Source: Lobosporangium transversale (taxonomy: Eukaryota; Mortierellomycota; Mortierellomycetes; Mortierellales; Mortierellaceae). Taken from it: DNA of 64,000 nucleotides. How positions within the stretch are numbered: position 1 is the stretch's first letter; each line of letters opens with the position of its first letter. Location of the stretch: assembly GCF_002105155.1 (NCBI RefSeq), contig NW_019028999.1:1-64000 (forward strand), in the 5' to 3' direction. The translations under genes and the position numbers were made by a program. The notes beneath the pieces were generated by a model, which was not told the DNA's origin, did not search any database, and worked only from the letters and a program-made list of their open reading frames with translations. This document shows, piece by piece, positions 1 to 11,953 of the stretch.

Positions 1-1
1 G

Positions 2-1765
2 CCTGAAATACCCACTTCTGAACCCACGGTCCCCGAGGTTGAGGAACCAGCCGTTGAAGAATCACCTGACTCTACGTCCGTCATCGAAGAGAAGACCCCT
101 GAAGAGCCAATTACTGATATTTCAGAGTCTGTAGGCGGGGAGGAAATCAACGAGAAGGAAGAGAAGACTGAGGCCCTTGCTAGTGCTGCAGAGCCTACCC
201 CAGCTACAGAACCTGCTCCGGCAGTGGAGCCAGCTTCATCTACAGAACTTGCTCCAGTTTCAGAAACTGTTACGGCTATCGAACCAGCTCTCAAGGCTGT
301 AACTCCTGTCGGCGCTCCAGGATTGAAGCCCAAGTCTGTTTCTCAACCTCGTCGCTTGAATCAGGATGCTCCTGTAGTTATGCCTAGTGGGTCGTCAGCA
401 TTGCAAAGCGTTGGCGTTAAATTCGGCAGCTTCTCCTTGAACGATGATACGGAACCTGAGCCTAAGACTTCCCCTACTCAGCCTATTCAACCTGCTCAAC
501 CTGAGCAACCTACTCAGCAGACCGCCTCTGCCAATGCCCAGACCACACCTCAGCCCCAACAAGCCCAGCAACAGCCTCAGCAACAATTCCAGCAAACCCA
601 ACAGCAGCCTCAGCAGCAACAGCAACCTCATCAACAGCCTGCTGCCTATGGTCGCCAGCCTAACGTTCCTTCAGGAGCTTCTGGATACCAAGGAATCACT
701 CCTGCTGTTGGCGGTCTCTCACCTGCTGCTACTAATGTATCATACTTGAAGGATCCTAGTGCCACCTACCTTGGCCAACATCATCACCATCCTATGGGTC
801 ATGACGCTATGGGATCACCCTATGGCTCATACATGCCTAATCCTGCTAGCCAGCTTGGCTCCTTTGGTATGGGACCAATGGCATCACTTCCTAATGACTA
901 TGCTGCGATTTATAGCAATGACCTTCAGAGGGCCATGTACTACGATCCGAGCTATGGCCAGATCCCAGTGACAGCAGCTAACAATTACCAGTCACGCGAC
1001 TCCAAATACAATCAAGAGTCAACCTCTACTGTTAGCAGTACTGGAGCACCTAACTCTGGTAGCACCCAGGCTCAACAATCTCTCCAGCAACAACAGCAAC
1101 AGCAACAAGCTTATCCTAGCATGCCTTACTATCCTTATTACTACATGGCTCCTAATCAGTTCCCTAACTACCAACAGTCAGGATATGGCCAACCTTTTGT
1201 TAATAAGAATATGTACCCCATGTATCAGCACCAGCAGCAGCAACAACACACCAACAAGCCTGGCGCAACTAATAGTTCTCCCTATGGGAATTACGGTTCA
1301 ACTGCCGGTCAGGGACACCACCAATACTCTCAAGCTGGATATGAGGACATGTCTGGTGCTGGCGTTCATGGCATGGGTGGTCTTAATGATCCTTATGCCA
1401 AGTACGTCAATCCTGGTATGCAGAATTTTTTGAGCAATCAGCAGCAGCAGCAGCCTGGCACACCTACATCTAATGCCAACAGCACCAAGAGCAATGCCTC
1501 TAATAACTATGGCTCTGGATCGGACAAAAATGCAATCGCTGGATCTCAGTCATCGAACGCTGGGCAAATGGCTAGTGGCACTTCGCTCCAAGGCCAGCCT
1601 GGTCCTGGTAATGCTAATCAGAATCAGCAAGGTTATTACCAGCAACAAATGTTTTCAAACTATCAGTATCCTAGCCATCACCAAAGCTATCATCCCAATC
1701 AGCATCAGGGACAGCATCAGGGGACTGGTCGAAATCAACAGCAGTTCTGGGGGTCACAAAACTGA
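2..1765 (+). CDS. UBAP2/Def1-like Gln-rich protein, 5'-truncated
   Basis: The reading frame is already open at the left edge, so the N-terminus, where a CUE or UBA ubiquitin-binding domain would be expected, lies outside the window. The visible part begins with a Pro/Glu-rich acidic stretch. A short conserved block follows (PVVMPSGSS, then VKFGSFSLND), resembling the small UBAP2/Lingerer motif with its V-x-F-G core. The rest is low-complexity sequence rich in Gln, Asn, Tyr and His with CAG/CAA runs. Yeast Def1 and animal UBAP2L share this design and act in RNA polymerase II degradation and in stress granules respectively. The role here is inferred from layout plus one motif. An unrelated prion-like RNA-binding protein is the main alternative. 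Confidence 0.55.
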   Translation, partial: PEIPTSEPTVPEVEEPAVEESPDSTSVIEEKTPEEPITDISESVGGEEINEKEEKTEALASAAEPTPATEPAPAVEPASSTELAPVSETVTAIEPALKAVTPVGAPGLKPKSVSQPRRLNQDAPVVMPSGSSALQSVGVKFGSFSLNDDTEPEPKTSPTQPIQPAQPEQPTQQTASANAQTTPQPQQAQQQPQQQFQQTQQQPQQQQQPHQQPAAYGRQPNVPSGASGYQGITPAVGGLSPAATNVSYLKDPSATYLGQHHHHPMGHDAMGSPYGSYMPNPASQLGSFGMGPMASLPNDYAAIYSNDLQRAMYYDPSYGQIPVTAANNYQSRDSKYNQESTSTVSSTGAPNSGSTQAQQSLQQQQQQQQAYPSMPYYPYYYMAPNQFPNYQQSGYGQPFVNKNMYPMYQHQQQQQHTNKPGATNSSPYGNYGSTAGQGHHQYSQAGYEDMSGAGVHGMGGLNDPYAKYVNPGMQNFLSNQQQQQPGTPTSNANSTKSNASNNYGSGSDKNAIAGSQSSNAGQMASGTSLQGQPGPGNANQNQQGYYQQQMFSNYQYPSHHQSYHPNQHQGQHQGTGRNQQQFWGSQN

Positions 1766-2035
1766 AAGCAAAAGAGAATAAAAAAAGAAAAAAGAAAAAA
1801 GAGGATGCTCGAGGGAGAGATGAAAAAGAAATGATTTTAATGAGAGAAGGAAACTTACAGTTCTTTTACCCGTCCCTTCCCATTCCTTTTTTTGTTCTAT
1901 TATCTTTTTCTGTTAGTTTTTTAGTACAATTGGTTTACTTTTATCATGCCTTGCTTTTATTTCGATTTTTAGTTGTTTTTGATAATGCCATGTTTGTATG
2001 TTTTCTTTTCGGTATTGTATATTGTTGACATTGAT

Positions 2036-2041
2036 AATAAA
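2036..2041 (+). terminator. Poly(A) signal AATAAA of the Gln-rich gene
   Basis: A perfect AATAAA lies in the T-rich 3' UTR about 270 bases after the stop codon, before the convergent PMT1 gene. Confidence 0.45.
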
Positions 2042-2142
2042 ATGAAAGATGAAAGATAAAAGTTCTTGTAAATCTTACAGCGGAGCATGAAATTGTAAGA
2101 AATAAAGTAAAAAGAAAAATAAGAAAAAGATATAGAGATGGT

Positions 2143-3771
2143 TTATGCTGATGTGCTTGCTTCACCCTTCTCTTTCAAAAGCTCTTCATCAGTCCGCTTC
2201 CTGGCCACCACTTCTGCATCTTTCATACTAGCTTCGATGCCACTTTCATGCTCAGCTACAGTATCTTTGCCGACTTTGACACCTAGAGCTTCCACAGCTG
2301 GGGCAAGCTTACCAATCAAATTGTCATCCTCGAGCGTCTTTTCTTGCTCCCAAGTGCTTGAATCCGTATTGGAAATAGATGCATCAGAAGCAGGAGAAGC
2401 AGAGGAAGCAGAGGAAGCAGAAGCGGAATAGGAGGCATGGAGTGCATACTGTTCATAAGAATCGTGATACTGATAACAGTCGTAATCCCATGTTGATAAT
2501 AATTTTGATGATAAACACTCGGACTGTGTCCATTCGGAACCATACACCAATGGTGCACGCGTACGGAATACAGAGATCGCAATAGAGGCGATTAAGATAA
2601 GCGCAATGATACGGAACCGATTAGGGATGAATCTGCAAGCGAGATCGAACGTGATGCTGAAGAGTAAAATTGCAAAATAAAGGGCAGGCAGGTAATGATG
2701 CAAAAACAACTGGCGGCCCATCAGGAAGAACGGGAGGTAATGATATGCCCATGCCATGAAGAAGAATCCTCCAGACAATTCGTAATATTCACGGAGGCCT
2801 ATGAAAGAATCAAATTAGAATATGTACAAAAATCAATACCAAAAAAAAAAAAAAAAAAAAAAACTTTACCTCTAAAATCGTCCTTATAACCGCGCTTATC
2901 GCGAACGAACAATAGAACACGAGTGAGAACATACAGTAGAATTGAGGCGGTTGACAGATACCAAGTGAACCAGTTCCCGATTAGGTAAACATGTTTGTTA
3001 TTCTTTCCCCAAAAGCTGATGCCACGCTTTAAAAGTGGCCAGGAGTGAGGACGAGAATCGTATGGATGCGAGTCAGTCAATCCAGCATTGGTTGTCCACA
3101 TGACTTTATTTAGTTCCAAGAACTTGCCAATGAAACCAGGCTTCTTATAGTTCACCAAAGGCGCATCCTCGGGATCTATTCATCAACGGAGGCAGAGGAA
3201 TAAAAAATATTTAGCATAACGATAGGATGATGTATATATAGTACATAACAAATTAACATCAGCTGGAGAGATGAATATACTTACACTCTGAATAAGAATT
3301 AGACTCAACTATCCAAGTTGTTTTTGATAAGACAGCACTACGCATACAAGTCACTTCTTGTTGCTCAAAAGCCCACTTTGGGAGTTTAACTTTATGCGAA
3401 AAAAGATCGCAATTCATATTGACATGGACTAGCTTGAACCTGGATCGCACTGTGTGTAGGTTTTCCCCTGCTTTGGCGTCTGAACCATCATACCCTACAA
3501 TCTCAAGGCGCCATTCATCATTGGCATCTCCAGGGAAATCCTTGAACCCATATCCACTGACTTCAAAATGATTCTCATTCTCAGTAACAGGCGCCTTGTG
3601 GTCGTGCGAGTGGAGACGCTTATGTGTCTGGGCATGGAGTAAGCGGACATAGTCCCCATTCTTGATGTATTCGAGGCTTTCAGGGATTGTCCCATCTCGC
3701 TTTTGGATGATCCAGTCATTGTTATTATCCTTATGAGGATAAAGAGTAATCTGTTGTTCTGTAATATCATA

Positions 3772-3805
<34 letters not shown>

Positions 3806-5530
3806 TTTAAGGGGCATAGCTAAATGAACTCATTCTTTTATCTGATAAAAATTAAACATACGCTTGCTTCCGGTTTCGTAGTTGGAGGTATGAGAGTGCA
3901 AATAGCCTCCTTGTGTGCCCTGGTGGCGGATCGTAACAGTTGCGCCATATGCTACGGCTATCAGTAGACAAATCCATAAACCGTGTTGATATTTAGATGA
4001 CACAAGATTAATAAATAAAAGGCTTACTGCCGCACATGATAGTCGTGATCCTCCGATCTCAAAACACCAAGTTTCGGAAATGCTTACAGAGAGGTGAATC
4101 TTTTAGTGAATAACCTAGTGTCATCTGAAAGGGTGCGCTCATAAATCCATCGCCATCGCCACTCGATTGAAGAAGCAAGAAATGGATCTCAAACATCAAC
4201 ATGTAAACACTGATGGGTACTACAATCAGGCAGACTGCGCGTGCCAAGAAGTGGTTCAACCAAGTACGAGGGGGAATTCTGAGATCACCCCAAAGTAACC
4301 AGAGCTGATTGATAGTTGATGTTCCGATGGTAGCGATGATAAAGAGACCGACCCATTTAACACTTCCTGATAGCCCTAGCCCCACGCCAGTTAAGAAAAG
4401 CCAGACAAACCAATCATCGGAAAAGGGATCGTGACGTTGATTGTGAAAATTGACCCAGGCAAGGACAGTGAAGGCGGTGAAGAGAATCAAAGGGGAATCC
4501 AGCAGGATAAATCGACTCTGTGTGGCCAGGCTGTTCTCTGGATGAAGTTATTAAAAGCCTTCCCTGTGTTAATAATAGCCATCAAAGACGTTTAGAAAAG
4601 AATTAAATGAATTTTTTTTTTGTGTGTTACCAAAGAGAACTAAGAGAGCAGCGAGAGTGGAGGCATGAAGAGAATGACCTGAATTCCTGACAGTATAAAA
4701 GGCAATAGGGACCACTGCTACGCCCATGAGGCCACACATTACTCTCATTGGAATATATGGCACCTTTGGTTCGATATAATCCCTGATAAACCATATCAAA
4801 AACACAATCAGTGATGAAAATTGTTTTTAAGATCATGAACAGTTCAATTCGAGCTGATAAGGTAAAAGATAAAACTGACGTGGCAAGAACTAAGAAGTTG
4901 CTGAAATAAAAAAAGCTTACATTCCAATCTCTTTAAAATCAAAAGAGGGATTCAGTCCGAAGAGCCAGCCCGTTAATGCGATCAACATCTTTGCCAGTGG
5001 TGGATGCACGTCCATGAAAAAGCGACCCCTGATGTATTTAGATGCAAATCCTCCAAAATGAACTTCATCGAAGCTATCAAAGAATAGCATCCATTGGGAA
5101 CAATTAATAGTCAAATAGATAACTATCCCATTCAAAAGTTAACCTCATGACGAAGAAAGAAAAAAAAAAAAAAAAAAAAGACTTACACAACCGAGGTTGG
5201 GTAGCCAATGGCCCAAAGTCTTACTATCAATGCCAACGCAGTGATAGCAAGAACGATCTGCAACTCCCGACTCTGGTACCATGGAAGACTACGCCTGCTT
5301 CTAAACCTTGCGAAATGACTATGATCCTCCTCCTCTGTGTAAGAATGACCTGGGCTTCTGCTGCGTTTTTCATCGAGGCCAGGTCTCTCCATATGAGTTT
5401 CTGTCATGACCTCATTATTGTTTGTGGAGGTGGCTTCACCCAGAATACCTCTGGAGATTGTTCTGCTTCGCACTTCTTTCTGAACTGACACACCTGTCTG
5501 ATCTACTGAAGAACCGGTGCCGTTCTCCAT
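2143..5530 (-). CDS. PMT1: Dolichyl-phosphate-mannose-protein O-mannosyltransferase, PMT1 subfamily
   Basis: ER membrane glycosyltransferase (GT39) that moves mannose from dolichyl-phosphate-mannose to Ser/Thr of secretory proteins. Eight exons keep phase and give 876 aa: 5187-5530, 4921-5073, 4631-4782, 4088-4537, 3862-3957, 3285-3758, 2870-3175, 2143-2798. Early in the protein, FDEVHFGGFASKYI and FFMDVHPPLAKM form the catalytic luminal loop with its Asp-Glu pair. SGDGDGFMSAPFQ leads into the MIR region (GGYLHSH, RLHSHDHK, LFSHKVKLPKWAFEQQEVTC). C-terminal membrane segments contain FLMGRQLFLHHYLPA, and the tail contains YGSEWTQSECL and WDYDC. FEQQEVTC and the tail fit PMT1 rather than PMT2 or PMT4. 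Yeast Pmt1 works as a heterodimer with Pmt2; no Pmt2 is visible here. Introns 1, 5 and 7 carry T runs of 20-29 on the sense strand. Confidence 0.95.
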
Positions 5531-8439
5531 GATGACTTTTTTTTTGTTGTTACTATTGAATGCAGTGATGGGTTCAGAGATGAGCCTTTGTTGATGCTAC
5601 AAGGTTGTCTTTTATATCTTCCAGAAGCTGAGTTTGCGAATAGAGAAAGATGAGAAGAACAATGAGATGTGAAAGACGTCTTTTTTTTATTGTATTATTA
5701 GCCTGTTCTCTGTTCTAATTGCCATCATTGTCAATCCGATTTTTGTTACAGGCTCACGATCAATTATTTCAAACGCTCACTTGCACAGTCTCACTTTCTC
5801 ACCCTCTTTTTTTAGCCCTCATCGCCCTTCACGCGTTCGATTCTCACTGTTATCCTTGCTCTCTTCTCTATCTTACCCTTCTTCTTTCAAAGGCAATGAG
5901 TCAATGAGCATGAGTCAAATGGATTGCCTTTTTTTTAAAGTGCTATGAGGAATTGATTCATTTCAAATTCCTAAATGGGTCGAATGAGGCAAAAGGTGAT
6001 AGCCCTTCAGTACCTGCAGTACGGACTCAGGAACCACTTGTGATCTAGGGGCAGCCTATTTACCTACACCCGACCGACGCTATTGGTACTGCTCGGATTA
6101 GGTAATAGAAGTAACAGTAATAGATAGCCTGGTTCTCTCGCCTTAATCAATTGACTTTTATCCGAACATCCGTACTCTCGCGTCACCAAAAGCTCTGGAT
6201 CGGCATTTTCACTAGGTATTCCCTTTTATTTCTTTTGGCGACATAATAACGACCCATTTCACAGCAAAAGCGAATCGCATCCTGCTTGTCTAATAAGGTA
6301 AAATCCTCCAAGAGGAGAAGGAGACAGACGACGCTACAGCTGATATATTGAGTGATCCAACCTCTATACCGTTAATTACATGCATGAGTCAGGTCCAATG
6401 TGTGAGAAGATTATAAATGCAAGCATCTGATAAGAATTATTCATGAGTATACTTCATTAAGATGTATATACCATGTGTTCTCGAAGAGGCATCAAGTTAC
6501 CCTTAGTGCTATAGGCAAAAGAGCTCGTTCAAATCCAATTGCACCATGATCTACGATACTGTCCATGCTTACAAGGAAGAATATGAAAATAAAATTATGG
6601 AGAGTGATTCAACAAGCAATGAACAAAAGTTAAGTATACCAGCATTCTCACACACCCATGTTCACCAACATTAAACTCAAGCAACTTTTGATACTTAGCA
6701 GACAAGGCCTTCGCGGCATTATCGATCAAGTATTTATACTTATCGTTTTTGGTTTCTTCACGTCAATGCCCAGTCTTTTGCCTCTTTCTCTCCTTCCTTG
6801 ACACAAGAGACCTTGCTATGGCGGGAAGGGCCTAAGGCCATAAACTGCCTAGCTTCACGGTTGAGAACGTCAATCCTCAGCCTATTATTTTGCTATGGAT
6901 TTTGCAATGGCGCTGAGCTTGCTTTGAATTGGTCGCTATGGTTTATTGATTATAAAATTAAGAGTTAAAAAAATTAAAAAGAAACTCCGTTTGCTTAGCT
7001 ACTTGCAAAGTCGACGGATCAATGCGAAAGCCCTGTATAAAGGAATCAATTAAAGTATTAGCATTTATGTGTATTTCAAATGTTTAATAAAGCAGTGGCT
7101 AAAGGTTTTCATTTAAAGGACGTTTTCGAAATCGTCGTCGCTAACTTGGATGTAGAGTTTTTAAATTAATTGGTTGGCTGAAAGAACAAACCCAACTTGT
7201 TTACTTTGTTTGGGCACGGACCATACTCAATCGCGTGCATGAATGCAGTATGGCAACGATGCCGAAGGACGCTTTAGGTGGAGCTAAATCTGGAGCGCTT
7301 TGGACACTATGCTATGTGGTGTGTCAAAATGCCTAAGGTAGGCGAAGAACGCACGGAGCTTAGCTCAATAGAGTATCATAATCAACAGCATGAAAAAGCC
7401 GGGCGCAAACTAACAGACCCTAAACCCAACAGGCATCTAAGGATGTTCAAGACGCCAAAGTCGAAGATCCGTTTGCTAAGTACAGGTATGAACCTGAATA
7501 GAAGGCTGTATGATCGTTACACAGCACCTCTAGGGCTAGAGCTGCAAACAAAGGCTTGGGCGTGGCCAAGCACTTCACGACGAATATCGTTATTTTTGGC
7601 GGCAATGTTGTGCACACAATTATTTTTTTTTTCAGTCTTAACTTGACTAAAACTGACATGAACTTGATAGCTCTTTTCCTTGGCTTTATAGCCCTACTCA
7701 AACCCATGCAATATCAAGCATTGGCAAATTGTCGCCATCGTTCTACATCATCGTTTGCCGTTGATCCTAACAGCTTTGACTCATTTTTCAACGAGAATAC
7801 TATGATCCTACTTCTAAAGAAAGACATCCTCCTCTCACTCAGTCCTAACAAGAACAGCACCTCCGCAATAAATTTATTCAAAGGAGACTCTACGGTACTT
7901 TTGGAATAGGGTATATCGCTCATACTACGTGCACATCCCTCACCTGAGAGCTTGTTTAAGCGATGACGGGCTGGAGAGAACCACCCTTCAGTGTTCTAGG
8001 TTGTTCGCACATACAAACGTGTTCTGAGCCTGTGTATTGACATGCATCAATGAAATACATTACGTTTTTTAGGCTTGAGGGCTCCAATATGCGATATCAT
8101 GAATAATCCTTTGGGTGAATGCAATGATGCAGGCTGGGATGAAAGAAGCATAATTTGAATTCCTTAACACCCTATGGAGCTTGTTAGCCCCCTCTTCACG
8201 AGTATTTTTTGCCCTTTGCTCATTCTATGCTGCCTGTGGTCATCTCATGTGTACATGAAATTTAAAGCATTCTAGTCTACATCTTCCATTAACTGTTATA
8301 TCAAGTTTATTCTTATGGTGACTTGGATCCTTCTTCAGCAAAACCACTTTGCACTCAATGTGTGTACCATGAAAATATATGAAATAATTTGCTTCCCGTT
8401 CTTGCATGGATTAAATTTCTTAGCTTTGCATGTGTTCCT
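5531..8439. other. Intergenic stretch, no recognisable gene
   Basis: About 2.9 kb between the PMT1 start and the UPF0303 gene. It holds only short frames without family resemblance, such as 7278-7646 (+) and 7447-7707 (-). The part next to PMT1 is T/C-rich and probably its promoter. I see no tRNA, rRNA or intact mobile element. Confidence 0.5.
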
Positions 8440-9103
8440 TTACGGTTTGCTTTCCATGCTTTGAATCATTTCGCGGATACCTTGGACGACCAGAGCATGG
8501 TCCTCCGCCTGTTTGAGCCCACTGACAACAATCGCGCCTACACAGCCAACATTTCTGATCAGCAATGGGAATCCTCCGCCATGACAGGCATAGTCGACCA
8601 TAGACACTTTATAGCTACGTTCCATGTCAGTTTCACCTTTGGCAGCAAGTGAACGACCGATATAGTATGACGAATGTTGTAGGCGAACCACTGTATTGGT
8701 TTTACGACGCATCCAGTTTTCATTATCAACAGATGTTCCTAATGATGATAATAATAATAAAAAAAATTAAAAAAAATATGATATATTTCAATCGTCAATG
8801 GCCCATATATCCTAGCAGCAATAAAACCCATTGACTGTATTATAACTTGATCAGGCAAAAGAGATAAATAGAGGGAGAAAAACTATTACCTGCCATAGCA
8901 TGTTGGAAGAGAACTTGTCCGTTGCGAGTAATTGAGATAGTGACTCCTCCCTTGTTCCAAGCCTTAGCCAACTGAGTCAATCTATTTCCAAGAGTGAGGG
9001 CATCATCATTAGTGAACCTTGAGAACTGGAGTTCCTTCTCCTCAGCCAGAAGATCAGGGAGTAATGCAGCTGCTTCTTGTTGCTGTTCTTGTGAAAGAGA
9101 CAT
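8440..9103 (-). CDS. UPF0303 / haem-degrading-domain (HbpS/GlcG-like) protein
   Basis: Two exons (8890-9103 and 8440-8738) join in phase to give 170 aa, the normal size for the UPF0303 family (Haem_degrading, formerly DUF336), which includes yeast Ybr137w. Visible landmarks are AWNKGGVTISITRNGQVLFQ and, after the junction, DNENWMRRKTNTVVR, HSSYY, then YACHGGGFPLLI and GCVGAIVVSGLKQAEDH near the end. Bacterial relatives bind haem or corrinoids; the role of fungal members is poorly defined, so no reaction is assigned. There is no signal peptide, so it is probably cytosolic. A 29-base A tract (T on the sense strand) lies about 100 bp upstream of the start. Confidence 0.88.
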
Positions 9104-9201
9104 AATGGTGAGATAAGAGAGAAAGAGAAAGATGTCGGGCGTGAGAAAATGGGGCTTTGACTTTGTTCGTGAGGAAAAAAAGGGTGAGCATTGGTCCAGG
9201 G

Positions 9202-9230
<29 letters not shown>
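9202..9230. repeat. A29 homopolymer in the UPF0303 promoter
   Basis: An uninterrupted run of 29 A about 100 bp upstream of the UPF0303 start codon. Poly(dA:dT) tracts in fungal promoters disfavour nucleosomes; that role is inferred here. Confidence 0.7.
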
Positions 9231-9234
<4 letters not shown>

Positions 9235-9385
9235 CTTGTCGTCATTCAGTTTTATTTTTATTATATATTTTATTAACAATTAGGATTAGGTTGATAAATA
9301 TGTTACATGTGTATGATGGTATAAACAATTTTGCGTCCCATTGACATTGACATTGAGGGATCTCTGCAGAGTCCATGGATTGACC

Positions 9386-10033
9386 TTAAGCCATCATTAG
9401 GCCAGCAAAGAAAACGATAGCAAGAGCCACAGTTGATTTTACGCTCTTATCCTGAGAAGAGACAGCTCCGCTTGGCTTGTCAGTTGGCTGAAGTTGATAT
9501 GTTCCTTTAGCGGTTGAGGTAGTCCGCTCGCTCTCTGTGATTGTGACGGTTGCAGTTGTAGTAGCTGTTGTGCTAAAAGTGGCAAGTGAAGATGAGGAAG
9601 AGGTCGACCATGAATCTGTAGAAGTGAGTGTCCGGGAGGAACCCCAGGAGCTGCTGGTAGATGTGCTACTCCATATGCTGCTGCTTCTGCTTCTAGACGG
9701 AGATGGAGGTGAAGAGCTGACTGGATCATCGTCTTCATCGCAGTTGCCATATTGGGATTGACATCCCTCTCCACAGTGTAGAGGGGAATAACCACAGAAA
9801 TTCTATCAGTTGCAAGAAAAAAAAAAAAATAGCAGGTGTGAGTAACGCTTGGGTTCGAGACAGAGAGACAAGTGTAGAAGAGTAGTAGAAGCAGGTTTCT
9901 ATACGTTTCTGGAGCAACAGGCAGAGTTTGGACAGTTGGGTGTTTCACTACCAGGGCCACAGCTTTGGGCTGCTACGAGTGTTAGTATCACAATGAGGTA
10001 CAAGAGTAGCTGGTTGAATAAGTTGTTTGCCAT
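9386..10033 (-). CDS. Secreted GPI-type protein with one hevein-like chitin-binding domain (ChtBD1)
   Basis: Exons 9905-10033 and 9386-9802 join in phase 0 to give 181 aa. A signal peptide of about 22 residues (LLLYLIVILTLVAAQS) comes first. A single ChtBD1 of about 40 residues follows, with the Cys pattern CGPGS, NCPNSACCS, NFCGY, HCGEGC and YGNC; the intron cuts the domain just after its CC pair. A Ser/Thr stalk of about 100 residues, likely O-mannosylated, leads to a hydrophobic C-terminus (STVALAIVFFAGLMMA) that looks like a GPI-anchor signal. The domain binds chitin or chito-oligomers, so a cell-wall or surface location is expected. No catalytic domain is attached, so it may act as a wall lectin. 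The start is the Met directly before the signal peptide; the longer upstream frame lacks support. Confidence 0.85.
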
Positions 10034-10303
10034 GGCAGGATTGAATTGCTTGAATGAGGGACAACGATGAGAGTGCAAAAAAACAAAAAAAAAATAGAAA
10101 AAGAGAGCAGATACACCATTGAACGATCTGTTGCCAGAAATGACAACATGGGAATGTGTGTCCAGCAATCAGATATTGCAAGCATTTTTGTTATCTTGCT
10201 CAACTTGCGGGGCATGTACTCTAGGTTAAAATGAATACGCGATACAATTCACAATTCACTATTCACACACTTCATTCTCATCTTTTGTCTACACATCCTC
10301 ATT
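10034..10303. promoter_or_regulatory. Divergent promoter: chitin-binding protein / glucose-6-phosphate 1-epimerase
   Basis: Only 270 bp separate the two oppositely directed start codons, so both promoters and 5' UTRs must lie here. It contains A-rich and CA/TC-rich stretches. I see no clear TATA box. Confidence 0.5.
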
Positions 10304-11238
10304 ATGCCAGTCTCCCATCAAAGTAACAAGGCCACCCTTTCCCACCCTTCTGGTGCATCTGCAGAAGTCTACCTCTTTGGTGCGACTCTTACATCGTGGA
10401 AAGTCTCCAACAAAGAGCGCATCTTCCTCAGGTAACATGGAGAAATCAACAAACAATGGTGTCGAAGTGATGCATCCAAGAACCTGTCTTTGCCTGTTGT
10501 CTTTATCATTTATAGATATTGCGCGATTACTTTAATAAAGTAAAATAAATAAATTTAAAATAGTGCCGAGGCAGTCCTAGACGAATCAAAGGCTATCCGT
10601 GGAGGGTAACGTCTACATGTTCTTGGTGTTGATGTTAGCTCTATATACATAATGAGATTATTGTCAAAAAGCAGGATGCATTTGGAAGAGAATATTTATA
10701 GTCTTTACCTTTTCAGGATCCCATTGGTCTTCCCTGTTTTTGGCAAAGGCAAAGCTCCTCATATCACTGCTTCGCTTCCCCAGCATGGTACGATCATCAA
10801 GAGAAAAAAAAGGAGGGTTTGACCTTTCCGAAATACAGAGGTATAAAAGCTGATCCATGAACTCATTTAATGCTTTGATGTTACTTAGGATTCGCAAGGA
10901 TTTCACGCTGGAAGTTTGTCAATTCTTCAGATGATGACCAAACGGTTACTGCTCAGTTCGGTAATAATAAGAAAGAAGTATGTTGTTGGTTTCTCTGAAT
11001 TGTATTCCAGTACTCACCCCCATTTTTTTTTTTTTTTTTTTTATATTTTAGGTTTGGATCACTCCATGATCTCTGATGAACACCGCAGTTTGTGGCCATT
11101 CGACTTCTCGCTGATCTACACTATCAAATTAACAGCAGATACAATTGAGACTCACCTCAAGGTCCATAATGTCGGTGACAAGCCTTTCGACTTTAACACT
11201 CTTCTACATACCTATTTCTTAATTCCTGTAAGCCATCA

Positions 11239-11278
<40 letters not shown>

Positions 11279-11742
11279 AACCATGTTTGGAATTATTTAT
11301 AAGCCCTATATTTTAAGATCTCCTTTATTCACACCCCATTATGACTAATCAATATATATAGGATGAATCTAAAGTCAGGGTCATTGGGTTGAATGGGGTT
11401 GACTATGCTGATAAGGTCCTGCAACAGTCCTCTCGCCAGGATGGTGAGGCTGTGATTCGTGGCGAAGTTGACAGAGTTTATGCAAATGTCAAATCGACCG
11501 ATATTGACATCCATTACGGAGCTGATGAGCAGCAAAATGGGCGCGGTATCAAGTTGAGCAAGAATGGATTGAACGACATTGTAGTTTGGAACCCTTGGAT
11601 CGAGAAATCAGCGGGTATGGCTGATTTTGGAGATGAGGAATATCATCGTATGATTTGCGTCGAAGCAGGCCAAGTTGCAGAGTTTATTGCCCTTGCTTCC
11701 GGGGACTCTTGGGAAGGAAGCCAAGTCTTAAGCCTTTTGTGA
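10304..11742 (+). CDS. Glucose-6-phosphate 1-epimerase (aldose-1-epimerase superfamily)
   Basis: Interconverts the alpha and beta anomers of hexose-6-phosphates; cytosolic. Six exons keep phase and give 289 aa (10304-10431, 10564-10605, 10717-10787, 10889-10960, 11052-11227, 11362-11742), close to yeast Ymr099c. Family landmarks: EVYLFGATLTSW, RGGIPLVFPVFG, LPQHGFAR with the first catalytic-type His, LWPFDFSLIYTI, LHTYF with the second His, and CVEAGQV carrying the general-base-type Glu. The phosphate-specific branch is inferred from the GGIPLVFP and QHGFAR context; a galactose mutarotase would look different there. Introns 4 and 5 carry T runs of 20 and 30, the latter followed by A9. Confidence 0.93.
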
Positions 11743-11766
11743 GCAGCATTGGATTGTCATATCAAT

Positions 11767-11772
11767 AATAAA
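11767..11772 (+). terminator. Poly(A) signal of the epimerase gene
   Basis: An AATAAA hexamer about 25 bases after the stop codon, in a short gap before the primase gene on the same strand. Confidence 0.4.
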
Positions 11773-11953
11773 ATTAAGCGCGAAAATAGCAGTCCAAACA
11801 AAACGCGTTGAGCGCGTCTATATTGTTTATTTTGAAAGCTCATTTAATCCTTATCAGCCATCGGCCTTCTATTTCTCTATTTCACTAATTGTTTGACATA
11901 AACAATTACAAAAACTTCGCACACATTATTATACTTTTACGCTATTCACAGCA

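Noticed and set aside
4009-4061. A 30-base extra exon inside PMT1 intron 4
   Set aside because: It would keep the phase but inserts RRITTIMCG-type residues absent from PMT1 relatives; direct splicing gives the expected DSPLSVAYG.
6526-6536. B-box-like GTTCAAATCC suggesting a tRNA
   Set aside because: No A box at the right distance and no foldable acceptor stem around it.
7278-7646. 122-residue plus-strand frame in the intergenic stretch
   Set aside because: No family resemblance, no supporting splice sites, and overlapping minus frames of similar length.
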